DNA of 64,000 nucleotides, from contig ARYC01000267.1 of assembly GCA_000711775.1 (NCBI GenBank), positions 107,487-171,486 on the forward strand, in the 5' to 3' direction. The translations under genes were made by a program, and so were the position numbers. This DNA comes from Oxytricha trifallax (Eukaryota > Ciliophora > Spirotrichea > Sporadotrichida > Oxytrichidae). Within the stretch, counting starts at the first letter, position 1; every line of letters begins with the position of its first letter. The notes under the pieces are model-generated. The model was not told the DNA's origin. It was given only the letters and a program-made list of their open reading frames with translations, and made no database searches. Of this stretch, positions 49,412-61,199 are shown piece by piece.

Positions 49412-50290
49412 CATGAAGCTATAATAAATTTGCATATTTTTTATACATTTCGTGCAGTTTATTTTAACTTTAAGAAAGATCTCTTCGATTATTGATAGTT
49501 CTTCTGTGTAGCCATTATCTTAAATTTAGAAAAACCATTAGCATGTCAATAGTATAAACCATTAATATAATAATATTATTTAAATGTAAAAGCAAATCTT
49601 GAATTAAAATAATTTTATTCAATGTAATATATGAAATTAAAAAATAAAAATATTTCTTAATGCAATTTATACCGAAACAGCAATGACAACTTTTTAAGTT
49701 ATTTTTCATCTGAGCTCTTTTGACACAATCAAAATTATTTTCTATTTTTATTGTATTAAAGGGGAAAGTATTATACATTTGATAATTTAATATTCATCAC
49801 ATATTTTATACTTAAAAAATTACCATATCTTATAATAAAGGAAAAAAGATATAATCTTATAAACTCTTTAGTAAGCTTCTCAACTCAAAATTTATATTTG
49901 TAAAATAAATTAAATTCACTCTTTGATATCTATTGGTTTTAAAGTCGTAACAATCATAATGGCATTGGAAAAGTGAGCAATGTCTAGCCAATTTAAATGT
50001 TCTAATTTTAATCCTATCCTCCTTACTATTACTTAAATATAACCAAGTTGGAAAATTATAAGAAAACAACATTATTAAAGTTAATTAAACAAATTGAATT
50101 AATAAAATACAACAAGACTTTTTATTATAGTATAGGGGAAAAATAGGGTTATTTAAATACCTGTTCTAAATATAATTTATTATACTGTATCTTAATCGTC
50201 AAAAAAATTTAATATAGTCTCTTATGAATTTAAAAATCAATTTATGCCTGGAATATATTAATAAATATATTTAATCTTTTAATTACCATT
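49412..50290. other. AT-rich flank of the TBE, doubtful minus-strand coding
   Basis: Minus-strand frames at 49515-49778 (FDCVKRAQMKNNLKSCHCC) and 49857-50072 look partly protein-like. They have no supported start, join or stop, so I do not call a gene. Confidence 0.3.
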
Positions 50291-50428
50291 CAAAACCCCA
50301 AAACCCTTTCAGTAGTTTGATTGAGTTTTTGATTGATAAAAGTAGACTATTAGTGCATACTTTATTAGGGTTTTAATAGGGTTTATGTAGGGGTTTAATG
50401 TTTAAATATTAGTAATTTAAGTGAGTAT

Positions 50429-51480
50429 ATGCGAGGTTTGGGGTCAGTTTATTACAGTGAGTATATAGATTTATTGTTTAAGTTGCGATATGGATGTGAT
50501 GAATATAGTGAATAACTCAAGCCTGTTCTGATTTATACATCTATAGCAAGGCTACTCCATAAATCTCCAGCAACTGTGAGGTCTCACTGTCTATTAGCAT
50601 TGAATTTAAAGAGATAGCATCTTAATTCTAAGCCTAAGAGACCCTTAAAATTTTAGCAGCATCATATTGAATATCTTATTAATGATAAGACTCTTAAATA
50701 CTGGGCTCATTTCTCTCTAGCCTAGAGGGCTGTGATGTTTCATCGCCAATTTCCTGAGCTTCACATCTCTGCTTAATCTATAGCGAACATATATAAAAAG
50801 AATGGAATATCTTACAAGACAGTCAATCGCATTAAGAGAGTGATTGACTTTAATGTTCCATTTTATAAGACTAATTTAAATTATATATTCGATTAAATGC
50901 AAAGGGCTTAAGAGCATAATATAAAGTTCATACACGCTCATGAGGCAGTATTAACCTTTAATACCTTCATATCAAGGTCTTGGTATAAGAGGTACAGCAA
51001 CATTGAAGTATATGATTAAAAGGTTAAGGTTTAAACTCATGCAATACTTGGTGGAATAACTGAAGATAGTGGCCTCGAGACTTATGTTATTCACCCTCGT
51101 TCTATAAAGACTGAATATTATATTAAATTCTTGCAATAACTCAGAGATAAGTACGCTGACTAAGAAATTATTCTATTCGTTGATAACTTGTCAGTTCATA
51201 AAACTAAAGACTCAAGGAAGGAATATGAAAGGCTAAATATAACACCTGTATTTAATGTTCCTACAGGCCTTAGTTCAATGGAATTGAATTGTATTGGGGG
51301 TTATTGAAAGGTCATTATAAGAAATTGCTGCTCTACCACCTGATGCACGACTTAAAGTAGATACAGTCGATTTTATTAAGAGTGCTGCTAAGAGAGTCAG
51401 CGATGAGAAAGCTAAAGTATGCGAAGAGAAGGGAGATTTTGTGTATATAAATAAGTTTTAGATTTAAATGAATGAATAAG
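50429..51480 (+). pseudogene. TBE 42 kDa-type DDE transposase, frameshifted
   Basis: IS630/Tc1-mariner-type transposase, start MRGLGSVYYSEYIDLLFKLR at 50429. An N-terminal helix-turn-helix-like region (SAQSIANIYKKNGISYKTVN) is followed by the catalytic domain. The first Asp position reads FIHAHEAVLTFN, with His where D-E is expected. The second Asp is present (ILFVDNLSVHKTK), and the third acidic residue is in FNGIELYWGLLK. Two frame changes occur: near 51266 (between FNVP and PQFNGIE) and near 51320 (into EIAALPPDARLKVDTVDF). A copy this broken is unlikely to make active enzyme. Confidence 0.88.
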
Positions 51481-52270
51481 TTTACATATTAAATTTGCCC
51501 GTAAAGGGATTTGGCTTCTCTTTCTTTTCTTCCTCTTAAGGCTTGCTTGGGCCTATATTTCTTCTCTTAGTGCCAGCTCCTGCAGCTATGTTCATCTCTT
51601 CTAGCTTTAATAAATCTTTGAAGAGCCACTTACTCAATTCATGTTTTACTTTAGACTTTCTCTCTCTGTTTAATTTGCTGCGCTCTTTCATCAAGTATAT
51701 AGCAGTACCAGGTTTTTCTATAAAGTTAGAAGACTAAGCTTACTTGAGATGAAAGGATGCTTTAAAAGTTCCTACAGCCAGGTATCACTTATTTTAATAC
51801 CTTGCTGCTCTTTTTCTTCAGGAGAGATGCTGTATCGTTTCTTGTGAGCTTCTTAAATAACTTCATTTAAGTACTCAGGTTTCAGAGTTGCAAGAACACC
51901 AAAGAAGAAGTTTCTATCTGGCAACCTATTAGAGAGCTGTAGCTTTGATGGAAGGTAGAGAGCTACGTCCGGATCACTCATAGCATCGTAATATAGGTTA
52001 GTAACTGATATTTCAGGGTAGTTAGGTATCTCTATCATCCTAATTTCATTAGACTTAAAAGTTTTTTCTCTTCACTCAGTAAGCCTTTTAAGAATGAGAT
52101 TTAGTTCCCTCCTAAGTCGGCAAGAACAATCCAACTATAATGGATTTATTAATCTTACTAAAGAACTTACCTTGCTATACCAAATATCTATAAAGGTCCT
52201 CTTTACTTCGAAATTTTCCTATCAAATCTTGAGATTAAATTAACTTCATTGCATCATTCATAGACTCCAT
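51478..52270 (-). pseudogene. TBE 22 kDa-type ORF, frameshifted
   Basis: Minus-strand start MESMNDAMKLIQSQDLIGKF at 52270. The frame breaks after about 45 codons, resumes as VPNYPE-like IEIPNYPEISVTNLYYDAMS, then breaks again near IQKN/NFIEKPGTAIYLM. It ends in a Lys-rich tail (LNRERKSKVKHELSKWLFK, RRNIGPSKP). This is the small ORF that lies opposite the transposase in TBEs; its role is not established. Confidence 0.78.
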
Positions 52271-52379
52271 CTTACTTCCTCTTTCTAGAAATGTTAATGA
52301 AATTTAAAATTATGGATATCCATTCTAAGTTTATTAAAATCTTACTACTAAATAGGGAGGACCTACTGGAGGTCAACCT

Positions 52380-52680
52380 TGAAAAGATATAAGGAGAAGC
52401 ATTGAAAAACTTGCTCCAAATTTCACAGATTGATTTCCATTTTTATCAAACTTTCTCCATTAAATTGCTCCTAATAATGTTTAATTATTTTAGGAGGTCC
52501 TAAAAACTAAGTTCAAACTTTATTAGGAGTTAAATTTTAAGGTTAAAACTTAATTAGGAGCATATTAAATTTAAAAATGTTTAATAACTTTACCTCAAAA
52601 TTAAGTTCAAACTTGATTTGGAGGACCTCCTAGAGAAACAAAACTTCATTAGGAGTATTTTAATTTACTAAAACGTATAA
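52380..52680. repeat. TBE spacer with degenerate GGAGG/TAGGAG repeats
   Basis: Between the 22 kDa-type ORF and the zinc-finger ORF. Contains GGAGGTCAACCTTG and many TAGGAG/CTCCTAA units. The same spacer in the short relative at 19680-19990 has GGTACC/TAGTACC units instead. Confidence 0.6.
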
Positions 52681-52835
52681 AATTCTCATAAAATATATCA
52701 ACTTACAGTCTTTTATGGTTAGTTCATTTTCTTACCTCTCAGCAAAGAATCTACTAGAGTGTCATATACTCTACTATATAAGTTTATCTAGGTAGATTTT
52801 ATCATTATTATAATAAAATATATCAGAAAACTAAA

Positions 52836-54279
52836 ATGAGCGCTAACCTTTTGAGAAGAGCGGCATTACTTGGATCATGTCAATAAAAGTTATCATTCCA
52901 GCAACCAAGAAAAGTAAAGACCAGAGACGCTTGTACTCAGTGAGCCTACTTATGACAACTTTGATCAGTCTAGCTTTGAGATTTAAATATAAGTTAAGTA
53001 GGAGGTTATCAAAGTAGCTGTGCAAATTGAGGAGAAGGTTAAACAACCCGCCATAGAGCATTAATAAATACCAGCCAAAGTTGACTATTATATGCAAAGA
53101 ATGCAATAAAGTTTTCCCTTACAAGTCAACTTATAAGAGACACTTAAGAGATATACACAACGATATGCCAAGGTTATATCTCAAGCATTAAAAGAAAGAT
53201 GGGAAGTATGTCTGTGAGTTCTGTGAGAAGCCATATTCTCATACAAGAGACCTCAAAGTGCACTTAAAGAAAAAGCACAACTAAAGTTCTATCTTTATTC
53301 ATGAACCCACAGGAAATAGATTCCTCTAAAAGAAAAGATCAAGAAACCCAGTGGAGTCTCTTAGAGTTGAAGTCTAGAAGTAAGTTAAAATGAAGAAAGC
53401 AGTCAAAACTTTCCAGTCTCTGAGATCAATAAAATCATGGTTAAAATAGAGGCAATGAAGATTCCTATATTAAAAATTATTGACTTAGATTCTTGCCTAG
53501 AAAGCTACCTCACTCTTGAAGATAAAATAGAGAAGAGAGTCATTACTGATGATAAATATGCTTACAAGATATATCCATTCAATTACTTCCTTGCTGATGA
53601 CAAGTTCCAAATGGAATTTGCAAATGAATATTATTCTCTTTAAAAGGCAAAGTTAAATGAGTGTAGGCATATCATCTAGCTTGATGCTATTTTACTTGGT
53701 AAAGATCATGTACCTTCAGGCGTCCTTTACTTGAAATGACTTACAGAGAATTCTTATCTCACAATAGATGTCAGAGATAAATTAGCTAGATAGTATAGCA
53801 GATAGTTGAAGGGATTGAAGAGCTTCACAAGCTAAGTTATGTTCATAGAGACTTAAAGCCAGAGAACATCATGATGAACTTTTAGCCTCTTAGAGTTTAT
53901 ATTACTGACTTCAACAGAGCTCAAAGAGTCAAAGCCTCTGCATAAGGAAATATATACGGCACTCCTGGATATTTCACAGAGAGAGGATTGGAGAGATGGA
54001 GACACTTAATGGGATATCTGGGCTCTAGCAGTAATAATAATAGAAAGCGACATGCCAAGAAACGATTACTTTAGCTGCAAGGGTGAGAGAGATTCTAAAC
54101 AAAGAATCAAACAATATCTCGATAAAAATAAAATAAATGGAGGTCTCAGAGAACTTGCACACTCAACTATTATCAAGCCAAGCTAAGAGAATTAACAAAC
54201 AATAGAAACAATCAAACATCAACTTAGAAAGATAAAATTCAGAGAACGGCCACATGACTCTAAGCTTATGTTTGTGTGA
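52836..54279 (+). pseudogene. TBE 57 kDa-type zinc-finger/kinase ORF, frameshifted
   Basis: Start MSANLLRRAALLGSCQ at 52836. After frame changes come two C2H2 fingers, CKECNKVF..HLRDIH and CEFCEKPY..HLKKKH (about 53075-53280). A kinase-like domain follows with HRDLKPENIMM, TDFNRAQ (DFN in place of DFG) and GTPGYFTE, then WDIWALAVIIIES in another frame. Stop TGA 54277-54279. At least four frame changes are needed to read it through, so it is a decayed copy. DFN also suggests altered or absent kinase activity. Confidence 0.85.
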
Positions 54280-54441
54280 AATATTTTAAAAAATCGCTTG
54301 TTATACTCACTTAAAATACAAATATTTAAACATTAAACCCCTACATAAAACCCTATTAAAACCCTAATAAAGTATGCACTAATAGTCTAATTTTATCAAT
54401 CAAAAACTCAATCAAACTACTGAAAGGGTTTTGGGGTTTTG

Positions 54442-54790
54442 AATGGACTGCTTAGTTACTGTTTTGTATTGTTATTCATGAAATTTTCTCTTTAATTACT
54501 CTGATACCCTTAAATTACTTAATTTTGATTGTTTTTTTTCTCAGCCTCAATTTTTTGAAATTTGATGTCTGATTTCTTTAATTTAATGACTTTATTACTC
54601 TTTTTGCTATCTTTTTTAAATGATTTTCTTGGATGATCAATTTAATTAAAAATAAATATTACAAATAGTTACTCTAAATATAATAATTAAAATTTCTATG
54701 CTTCCGCTAAGACGATCTACTAAATACTAAACTGTGACTACCTAAGGATCTGCATCATTGTGTTATGAAAGACTGCTATGAGACTATACA
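54442..54790 (-). CDS. coding segment of a minus-strand gene next to the TBE
   Basis: Minus strand: SHSSLSQHNDADPQVVTVQY then, after an IES (54644-54695, pointer AATTT), IEIDHPRKSFKKDSKKSNKV, a Lys-rich stretch, and NNNTKQQLSSP right up to the TBE end at 54441. No start, stop or family. The TBE may therefore sit inside this gene, in a coding segment or in an IES. Other frames here are also open, so this is moderate evidence. Confidence 0.45.
54644..54695. other. IES, pointer AATTT
   Basis: AATTT at 54639-54643 and 54691-54695. The join gives RLSGSIEIDHPRKSFKK on the minus strand. Confidence 0.5.
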
Positions 54791-55395
54791 AATAAATGAT
54801 TATGTTTCTTTATTTTTCCTGTTTAGTCTATGAAAATTAATAAAATAATAATTATATACATTTTATTGAAATTAAGTAAAATAAAAGTCTAAATTCTCTA
54901 GTTATAAAATCTTATCTTCTTAATTTAAGGTTTCAATTTATTCATTTGAAAGAACTCTAGTGAAATGATTTTGCAATTCTTAATCATAAGCATTATTATT
55001 CTAGTAAATAATTATAAAATTTATTGATAATCATTAAGTTAATTTAGCTTTTAAATTAATTGAATTCTAATAATAAAAATGCACAATTTTAAAATAGAAT
55101 CCTTTTTTAAAATAAAAAAAATATTTTAATTGATAAATTATCAACTTGTACTAATAATAAAGATATTTTATTTCATAAATTTACCCAGACCTTTAAGGAT
55201 TAGATAAATATAAATTTAAACTATATTATTAAATCTTGATTTTATAATATACTATTGTTATGAAAAAATAATAATCCTATTTTAATTCTCTATTTCTTAA
55301 ATAACTGACTTGTCTACACAGATTTGACGTTTAATATAAAATTAAATTTCTAACTTTCTTTCTTTTTTATATAGCAATATTATTTGGAGACATAT

Positions 55396-56855
55396 TCAAT
55401 CCTGCGTCATTTAAATGTTAAAAGTAATAAACTTGATCTTCTTTTATTTATTGATTTGATCCTATTAATGAACTAGTAAGGCATTGATTCTTAATTAGTG
55501 ATTTACTTCTTACATATTGATATTAACTCTAACTACCTTATTTTGAGTCGATCTTTAAAAATAAATGAAAAATGAAAATATATTCATTATATCAATCTTT
55601 TTGAGATTATTTGCCATGGTATTTTTTGTGGCAACTTTAACTATATTTTATTTCCCGAGTAAAGTATAGTACTAATTGAATTTAGGTGTCTCTATGGGCA
55701 TCTATTTTGAAACTTCACGACTGTGCAATCTTTCATCAGCGATTGTGAGACTCACTTGAGGAATGCCAGAGTGCAATCTTTAAGGGGACTATCTTTGAAT
55801 TTACAGCCTTTATGCAGGAGAAATTTGATTTTACCTTGGTTTTTTATGCAACTGGTGATTATTTATTAAGTTGTAGGACCTCTTAATTGGCTGATAAATG
55901 AAAAAATAAAACTTCACTTTATTATTTTGCTAGTATTTGAAATCAGTTGATCTTTTAAGTTCAGATATTTATACGATGTCTTAATTGTTGAAGGGTTTAT
56001 GGCTGATTGGCTCAGGGATTAGTTATTTATTTGATAAATTACTTGATCTATTTGAGAAGCAATACTTGCTCGAAGTTGAACTTGCCTGAGGTGACTGCCC
56101 ATTTCCTAAAGAAGGTCTATGAGGTTTGAAAGATTTTTCACCAACTGCATCTTTGAAATTTATTGGGTGAATCATTTGCAATGACATTAGTTGGTTCTAA
56201 TTCATGTTGTTATTTGACCTTTAGCTTGCTTAAAATCATAATTAATTATATAAATTTTATTATAAAATACTTTATTAGAGACTGATTGTGATGGACTCTA
56301 GTTACTATCTTCAAAGCTTCTTTTTAGCTATGTTCTTTTAACTTTCTTAAAATTTGCTTGTTCCTCAATTTAAAAAGTTCTGGGTTTAGTTTTTCTTCCT
56401 GGCTGGCATTCACTATTCGACTGCTAAAACTAATGATTACTATTCACTGATTAATATCCTAAGGGGATTTACTTTGAATTTTGATATTCCTATACATTTT
56501 TCATTTAATTCTTACTCAATCTTGCTACAATACGATTGAAGGATTCACTAGAACTAGAGACTTGATCCCCCTTTTATTTATCATTAAAAATGTTGAAATT
56601 TTCGAGTTAATTTTGATTTTACATTGGGGATTTTAAAGCATTTTCAAAAGCCACTCCATTCTCATTATAATTCTGTTATTAAATACTTAGTGTCATTTTT
56701 TTCTTAAACAATGAAAATTAAGGTTTTTCTTTAACCTATCGATTTAAATTTCCTATATTTTAAGAGATTGGCATTGTGTTACTATTTAAATTTGAATTAT
56801 AAGTGGTCAGTGAAGAGGAAGAAGATTATTGCTAGGATTATTTGAATTAAGCCAT
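55396..56855 (-). CDS. Ser/Asn/Gln-rich protein of unknown function
   Basis: Minus strand, start MAQFKQSQQQSSSSSLTTYN at 56855. A single long frame continues through KEKPQFSLFKKKMTLSI, QVSSSSESFNRIVARLSKN and RKTKPRTFQIEEQANFKKV. A 32 bp IES (56237-56268, pointer TAAAAT) follows, then FKDAVGEKSFKPHRPSLGNG, ISPAQRLQIQRQSPQRL and EVSKQMPIETPKFNQYYTLL. The open frame ends at TGA 55396-55398; the last 60 codons are less convincing. A 30 bp GTGAAG..TATCAG intron near 55870-55900 is possible. No domain recognised; composition suggests a disordered regulatory protein. Confidence 0.65.
56237..56268. other. IES, pointer TAAAAT
   Basis: TAAAAT at 56231-56236 and 56263-56268. The join gives QSVSNKVFQASQRSNNNMNQ on the minus strand. 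Confidence 0.65.
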
Positions 56856-58613
56856 TTTAATTTAATTTTACTTAAAATTTGATTACTAAAATACTTTTCA
56901 ATATTAATAAAAATACTCTTTTATAAATAGAATTAATTTAAATTTTGGAATATCTTATAAATAATAAATTCAATAGAATTTTAATTTCTTATTTTGTTTT
57001 AATTCTCATTTTAGAATGTAAAATAGAAGTAGAAAAATATTGCAAATAAAACTATCTTGTATTAAGAAATTATTACGAATTAAATATTTCAAAATTTTTA
57101 TCTATGAATGATTAAAATCAGTATTTAACATTATATTATTCACAAATTTATTTTTAGATAAAATCAATATTTCATCAAAAAGAGTAATTTTTATAAAAAT
57201 TTATGTATTTAATAATAAATGTTAATTTATGCAGTATCATTTCAAGGGAGGGAGGTTAATTAGTAATATTGATCTATGACGTAGAAATATTAATTTGTTA
57301 TAATTTCGATAGAATGTAGCATTTGGGTGAAGGTAAAAATAGATTTTAGTGAATAATAAATTAAAATTAGCAAGAGGTGCTGAACAAATCAGACAATAAT
57401 CTTGCTAATTTCTTACTTATAAATTATTTAAATTTCTTTGAAAAGTATAATCAGTCTCTTGTTAATAATTAAAAGATTTCTTGTGCTACCATGAAGTCAA
57501 TTTGGATACATTAATGCAGATTTAATATCCTCGAGAATAACTTGTTATATAAATAATTATCAAAATTAGTTAAAATTTTTATTAATTTTAAGAGTCAATA
57601 TAAAAATTATTAAATTATTGTTTACAGACCGCACTCCTAAATATTATATTAAAAACTCGTGTCTCTTTCTAGATTTAAAAAATATAGATAATAATAAATT
57701 ATTTGATGAGAAAAAAAAGAAGTAATTTTTTCGGTAAAATAAGTGGATAATATTTTTGTCTTTATTAAAAATATAATAAATGGGTTAATATTAATTTCAG
57801 TTTAATGAGAAGATATGAAATTTTTATTACAATCTTATGGTCGTTAATTTATAATTTCTAATGATAATAAATAAATAAACATAAATGATTGAATGTTTAT
57901 GAATTTTCAATTTTAGCCAATTTAAATCAATTATTATTCAATATCTTTTATTTTAGTAAAATTTACTTAGTTAAAGATGTTAATTACAATAATTTGAATT
58001 AATATTTCTAACAAAAATTAATATAAATCATTTATTAATATATAGATCAAGTCGATATAATTTAAGGAAGTATATAGGGTGTTATCTATTTTTCTGAAAA
58101 TTTTTATTCACAAATTGCGGGGCTAATTTGATAAATATAATTAAATTAAAAAAGTATATAGATTATAATTTAAAGAATAATTACTCTCTTCTTTTATTAT
58201 AAGATACATATTTTATACTTTTCTTATGGTGATTAATAATAAAATAAATTTATTGGAGAGTGCTTTTAATAATTTTTTTTAATTCTAAAATATCAAAGAT
58301 TATATATTTAAAAATACAAAAAGTTCAAATTTACCCTAAAATTTTCTTTTTTTTATTAATTTTTAATATATCTTACTCTTTGTTAATTAAAATATGCGAT
58401 TTACTCTTATTTACAGGTTAAAGGCATTTATTCATTATAAAATATTCTACCGATGTGATATGTATTAAAATTATATAATTACATATAATAAAATATTATA
58501 TATTATAAAATATGAAAGCCATAAAATTGGTTAAATCCGAGCCAAAAATTCTCATTTTTAAACTCTAGTTTTATTTTTAATCAATCTTTGTTGGCGTCAT
58601 AATTTATTAAGAA

Positions 58614-58647
<34 letters not shown>

Positions 58648-58990
58648 TATTTAAGTCAAATCGATCGGTAGATTAATAGAAAAATTGTTTAATAATTTTG
58701 TTACTGTGTGAATTTCTCATCACTTAAGATATTAAATATTTGAATGGCATATTCATCAATTATTTTTGAAAAAATATATATTAATAATTATAGGTAAGTC
58801 CTGTTCATTATTATAGGTATTATATTAAAACTTAGTTGCTTGATTAAGTTTATTATATAATCTCAAGTTTAATAGTATTTAAATTAAATCTATAAATAAA
58901 GTGAAATAGTTTAAATTTGATTGAATATTTTAAGAATCTTGTGAGTTATTTTAATTTTATTTTGGTTTGGGAGAATGAGCATCTGGGCAC
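56856..58990. other. AT-rich intergenic stretch
   Basis: Very AT-rich, with a short TA dinucleotide run at about 58629-58650 and a 12 bp-stem hairpin (AAATTAGCAAGA, 57361-57412). No credible coding. Confidence 0.5.
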
Positions 58991-60518
58991 TCAACTTATT
59001 TTTTCATATTATTAATTCAAAAAATTAAAGATATTAAATGCTAAATTTTATATATTGTTTGCAATATTCATTTTAGGCTTGACGTGAATCGCTTCATACT
59101 TCCAGTCCGGACCACAGTTTCCGGCTAGTGCTTAAACTGAGTCATTGTTTAATTATGTTACAAGTAAGAGTGGATTTACTTACAAATCTCCCTGGAAGTT
59201 TAAGAAAAATAACAATTTTAATCTTAAATATATGAAAGGGTAATATATTGTAATAGTTTTAGGTCATAAATAGAGGAAGATTTTTGAAATTCTAGTTATT
59301 TTAGTTAATAACTCTGGATTGCCCTTAGAAAATTTAATTTTATCCAAAGCTTAATGTTTTAGCGTTTAGCCCTGATCCCTCAATAGTAGAATTCAAACAC
59401 CCCGTTATACCTTACCCATCTTAGATATTGATTTTTCCGCAATTGTTTAAATAAATTAAAAAATCAATCATTTTTTATTGTTAGAGTTTTGACTCTAGCA
59501 AGAAAAAAGCTTTATAAATATATTTCTAGAATTTTTAAACCTTATTACATAAAATTTATAGAAAAATTGGAGAAATTGGAGTATTCACAGTTTTCCTAAA
59601 TATTATCTTATGAGATCTAATTGAATAAATTAGATGATTCAAAGGGATTCAGTTGTTAGGGGAAAAAAGGCTCTTAGACTTAGTCAAAGTTAATATTTCT
59701 TGGACAGAGACTTTTTATTTTTATAGATGTAAAATAAATTTAATAATAGCAAAAAACATTAGTTTGATGAGACCATCCAAGTCTGATATTGATATACGAG
59801 GCTAGTTTTTTGGTTTAATCACAAAGTTAAAATAATTTACCACAAAAAATTATAGTAATTTTACCATCAATGAATGCCCTTCTTAATATTCACTATTTCT
59901 AGGAAATTTTCTAATTATAATTTTTGCTCTGGGGTAGAATGAGCTTTAATTTGAGGCTAAATTAGAGGAGATCTGAATTGCAGAGGCTTTTCGAGGAATG
60001 AGATAGCTCTCATGCGTTTCTCTGGGGTTTGAGATGTACTTTATATGGGGGGATAAAAAATTCATAATACAAAAATATTAACTATCAATATAATTATCAT
60101 GTACTTTGAGTGTTCGCTCCAGTTCTAGAAAATACAGGAGAGGCCAAAAACTTGGGAAAATTCTTGCTTAAATAATTTAAATTGTTATATTAATTATTAT
60201 AAAGAAATCTTAAGCTTCCAAAGATTGAGCTCTGTTGAGATGCCGAATCAGCAATGCTATCATTATCCTTTGTATTTTCGGTTGCCATGTCGCAAAAACA
60301 ATATTCATATTTAATATTTTATGAAATTTATATTTCGCTTTGTTGATGTGAGACACCAGAAATTTAGTTCTAGTTTGACTCAGCTCCCTTGACATTAGCA
60401 AGATTATCGTTATTCTAAGAAGACGAGGAAACTGACTCATCTTGCATCTCAATGTCACTGTCATCACTCTCAATCTACTCAAGATTAAAATTATGGTTAT
60501 TCAAGATTATATGTAATA
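58991..60518 (-). CDS. Asn/Gln-rich protein, segmented by IESs
   Basis: Minus-strand segments in order: LEQIESDDSDIEMQDESVSS (60380-60480); QQSSIFGSL; after IES 60172-60213, SKNFPKFLASPVFSRTGAN; after IES 60043-60107, SQTPEKRMRAISFLEKPLQF; then NINFDQVQEPFFPQQLNPFE (about 59640-59700); GSGLNAKTLSFGQNQIFQ (59350-59400); and QALAGNCGPDWKYEAIHVKP (59080-59150) after a GTAAGT..ACTCAG intron. Stop at TGA 58991-58993. Joins downstream of 59880 and the start codon are not settled. Function unknown. Confidence 0.6.
60043..60107. other. IES, pointer ATGTACTTT
   Basis: ATGTACTTT at 60034-60042 and 60099-60107. The join gives GANTQSTSQTPEKRMRAI on the minus strand. Confidence 0.85.
60172..60213. other. 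IES, pointer CTTAA
   Basis: CTTAA at 60167-60171 and 60209-60213. The join gives QQSSIFGSLSKNFPKFLAS. Confidence 0.75.
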
Positions 60519-61199
60519 ATATAGATTGTAGGATTTAAGGGTAGAAAAATTATATCAATTAAAAACAATGTAATTAACAAATTATTCATTATGAAATCCA
60601 ATAAATAAATAATTAATAAGTATAAGTTAAAGATTTCAAAATTTGATTATTAAATTTATGAATAGCTAAATTTACTCATTTTTATAATGATTTAAAAATA
60701 ACGAAGCCAGACATATTGAATTTAAATGGTAAATTCGTCAAAATTATTTTATTGATTTAAAAATTATTATAAACTAAAATAACCAAATTTCTTTAATTCT
60801 TTTTTCATACAAAAAGCATTTATATAAAATTACAACATCTCTTAATTTTTACTCTTTATAATTTAAATTAAATTTTCCTTAATAATTTATGCTTATGCGA
60901 TAATTTCTCTGAATATTAACTTGAACATATAATAATTTTCCCATAATTTGAGCTTATTTGAGTTGATTTGGGCCGATAAAGCGTCAAGGTCATCAATGAA
61001 CCATAAAATGCATAAATTCAATTATATTTTACAAATTTCTTGAGGGGAGGTTTTTTGTCTATAAAATAGTATTCAATTAATATAAATTTGTAAGAATCTT
61101 TCTCATCATCTATAACAAATTATTACTTGCTTTGGCATTTATTAACTCTCTTATATTGATAAGATTAAAATATTATCATGAAAATTACATTAATTGATT
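60519..61199. other. AT-rich stretch, nothing certain
   Basis: No repeat or gene called. A short minus-strand stretch near 60955-61010 (FYGSLMTLTLYRPKSTQI) could be coding but has no support. Confidence 0.4.

Larger units (their letters stand above)
50291..54441 (+). mobile_element. full-length TBE transposon (decayed)
   Basis: 4151 bp with terminal inverted repeats of roughly 118 bp that start CAAAACCCCAAAACCC at 50291 and end with the complement at 54441. Three ORFs in TBE order: transposase (+), a 22 kDa-type ORF (-), and a zinc-finger/kinase ORF (+). Every ORF carries frameshifts. The flanks read CCATT before and AATGG after, so the 3 bp target copies (ATT/AAT) are complementary rather than identical. 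TBEs are eliminated from the somatic genome, and their transposases are known to take part in genome rearrangement. Confidence 0.93.

Noticed and set aside
53437..53643. Separate small gene inside the TBE
   Set aside because: It is one frame of the broken zinc-finger/kinase ORF, not an independent gene.
57350..57415. Hairpin as a terminator or small RNA
   Set aside because: A 12 bp stem with a 30-base loop is expected by chance in AT-rich DNA, and bacterial-type terminators do not apply.
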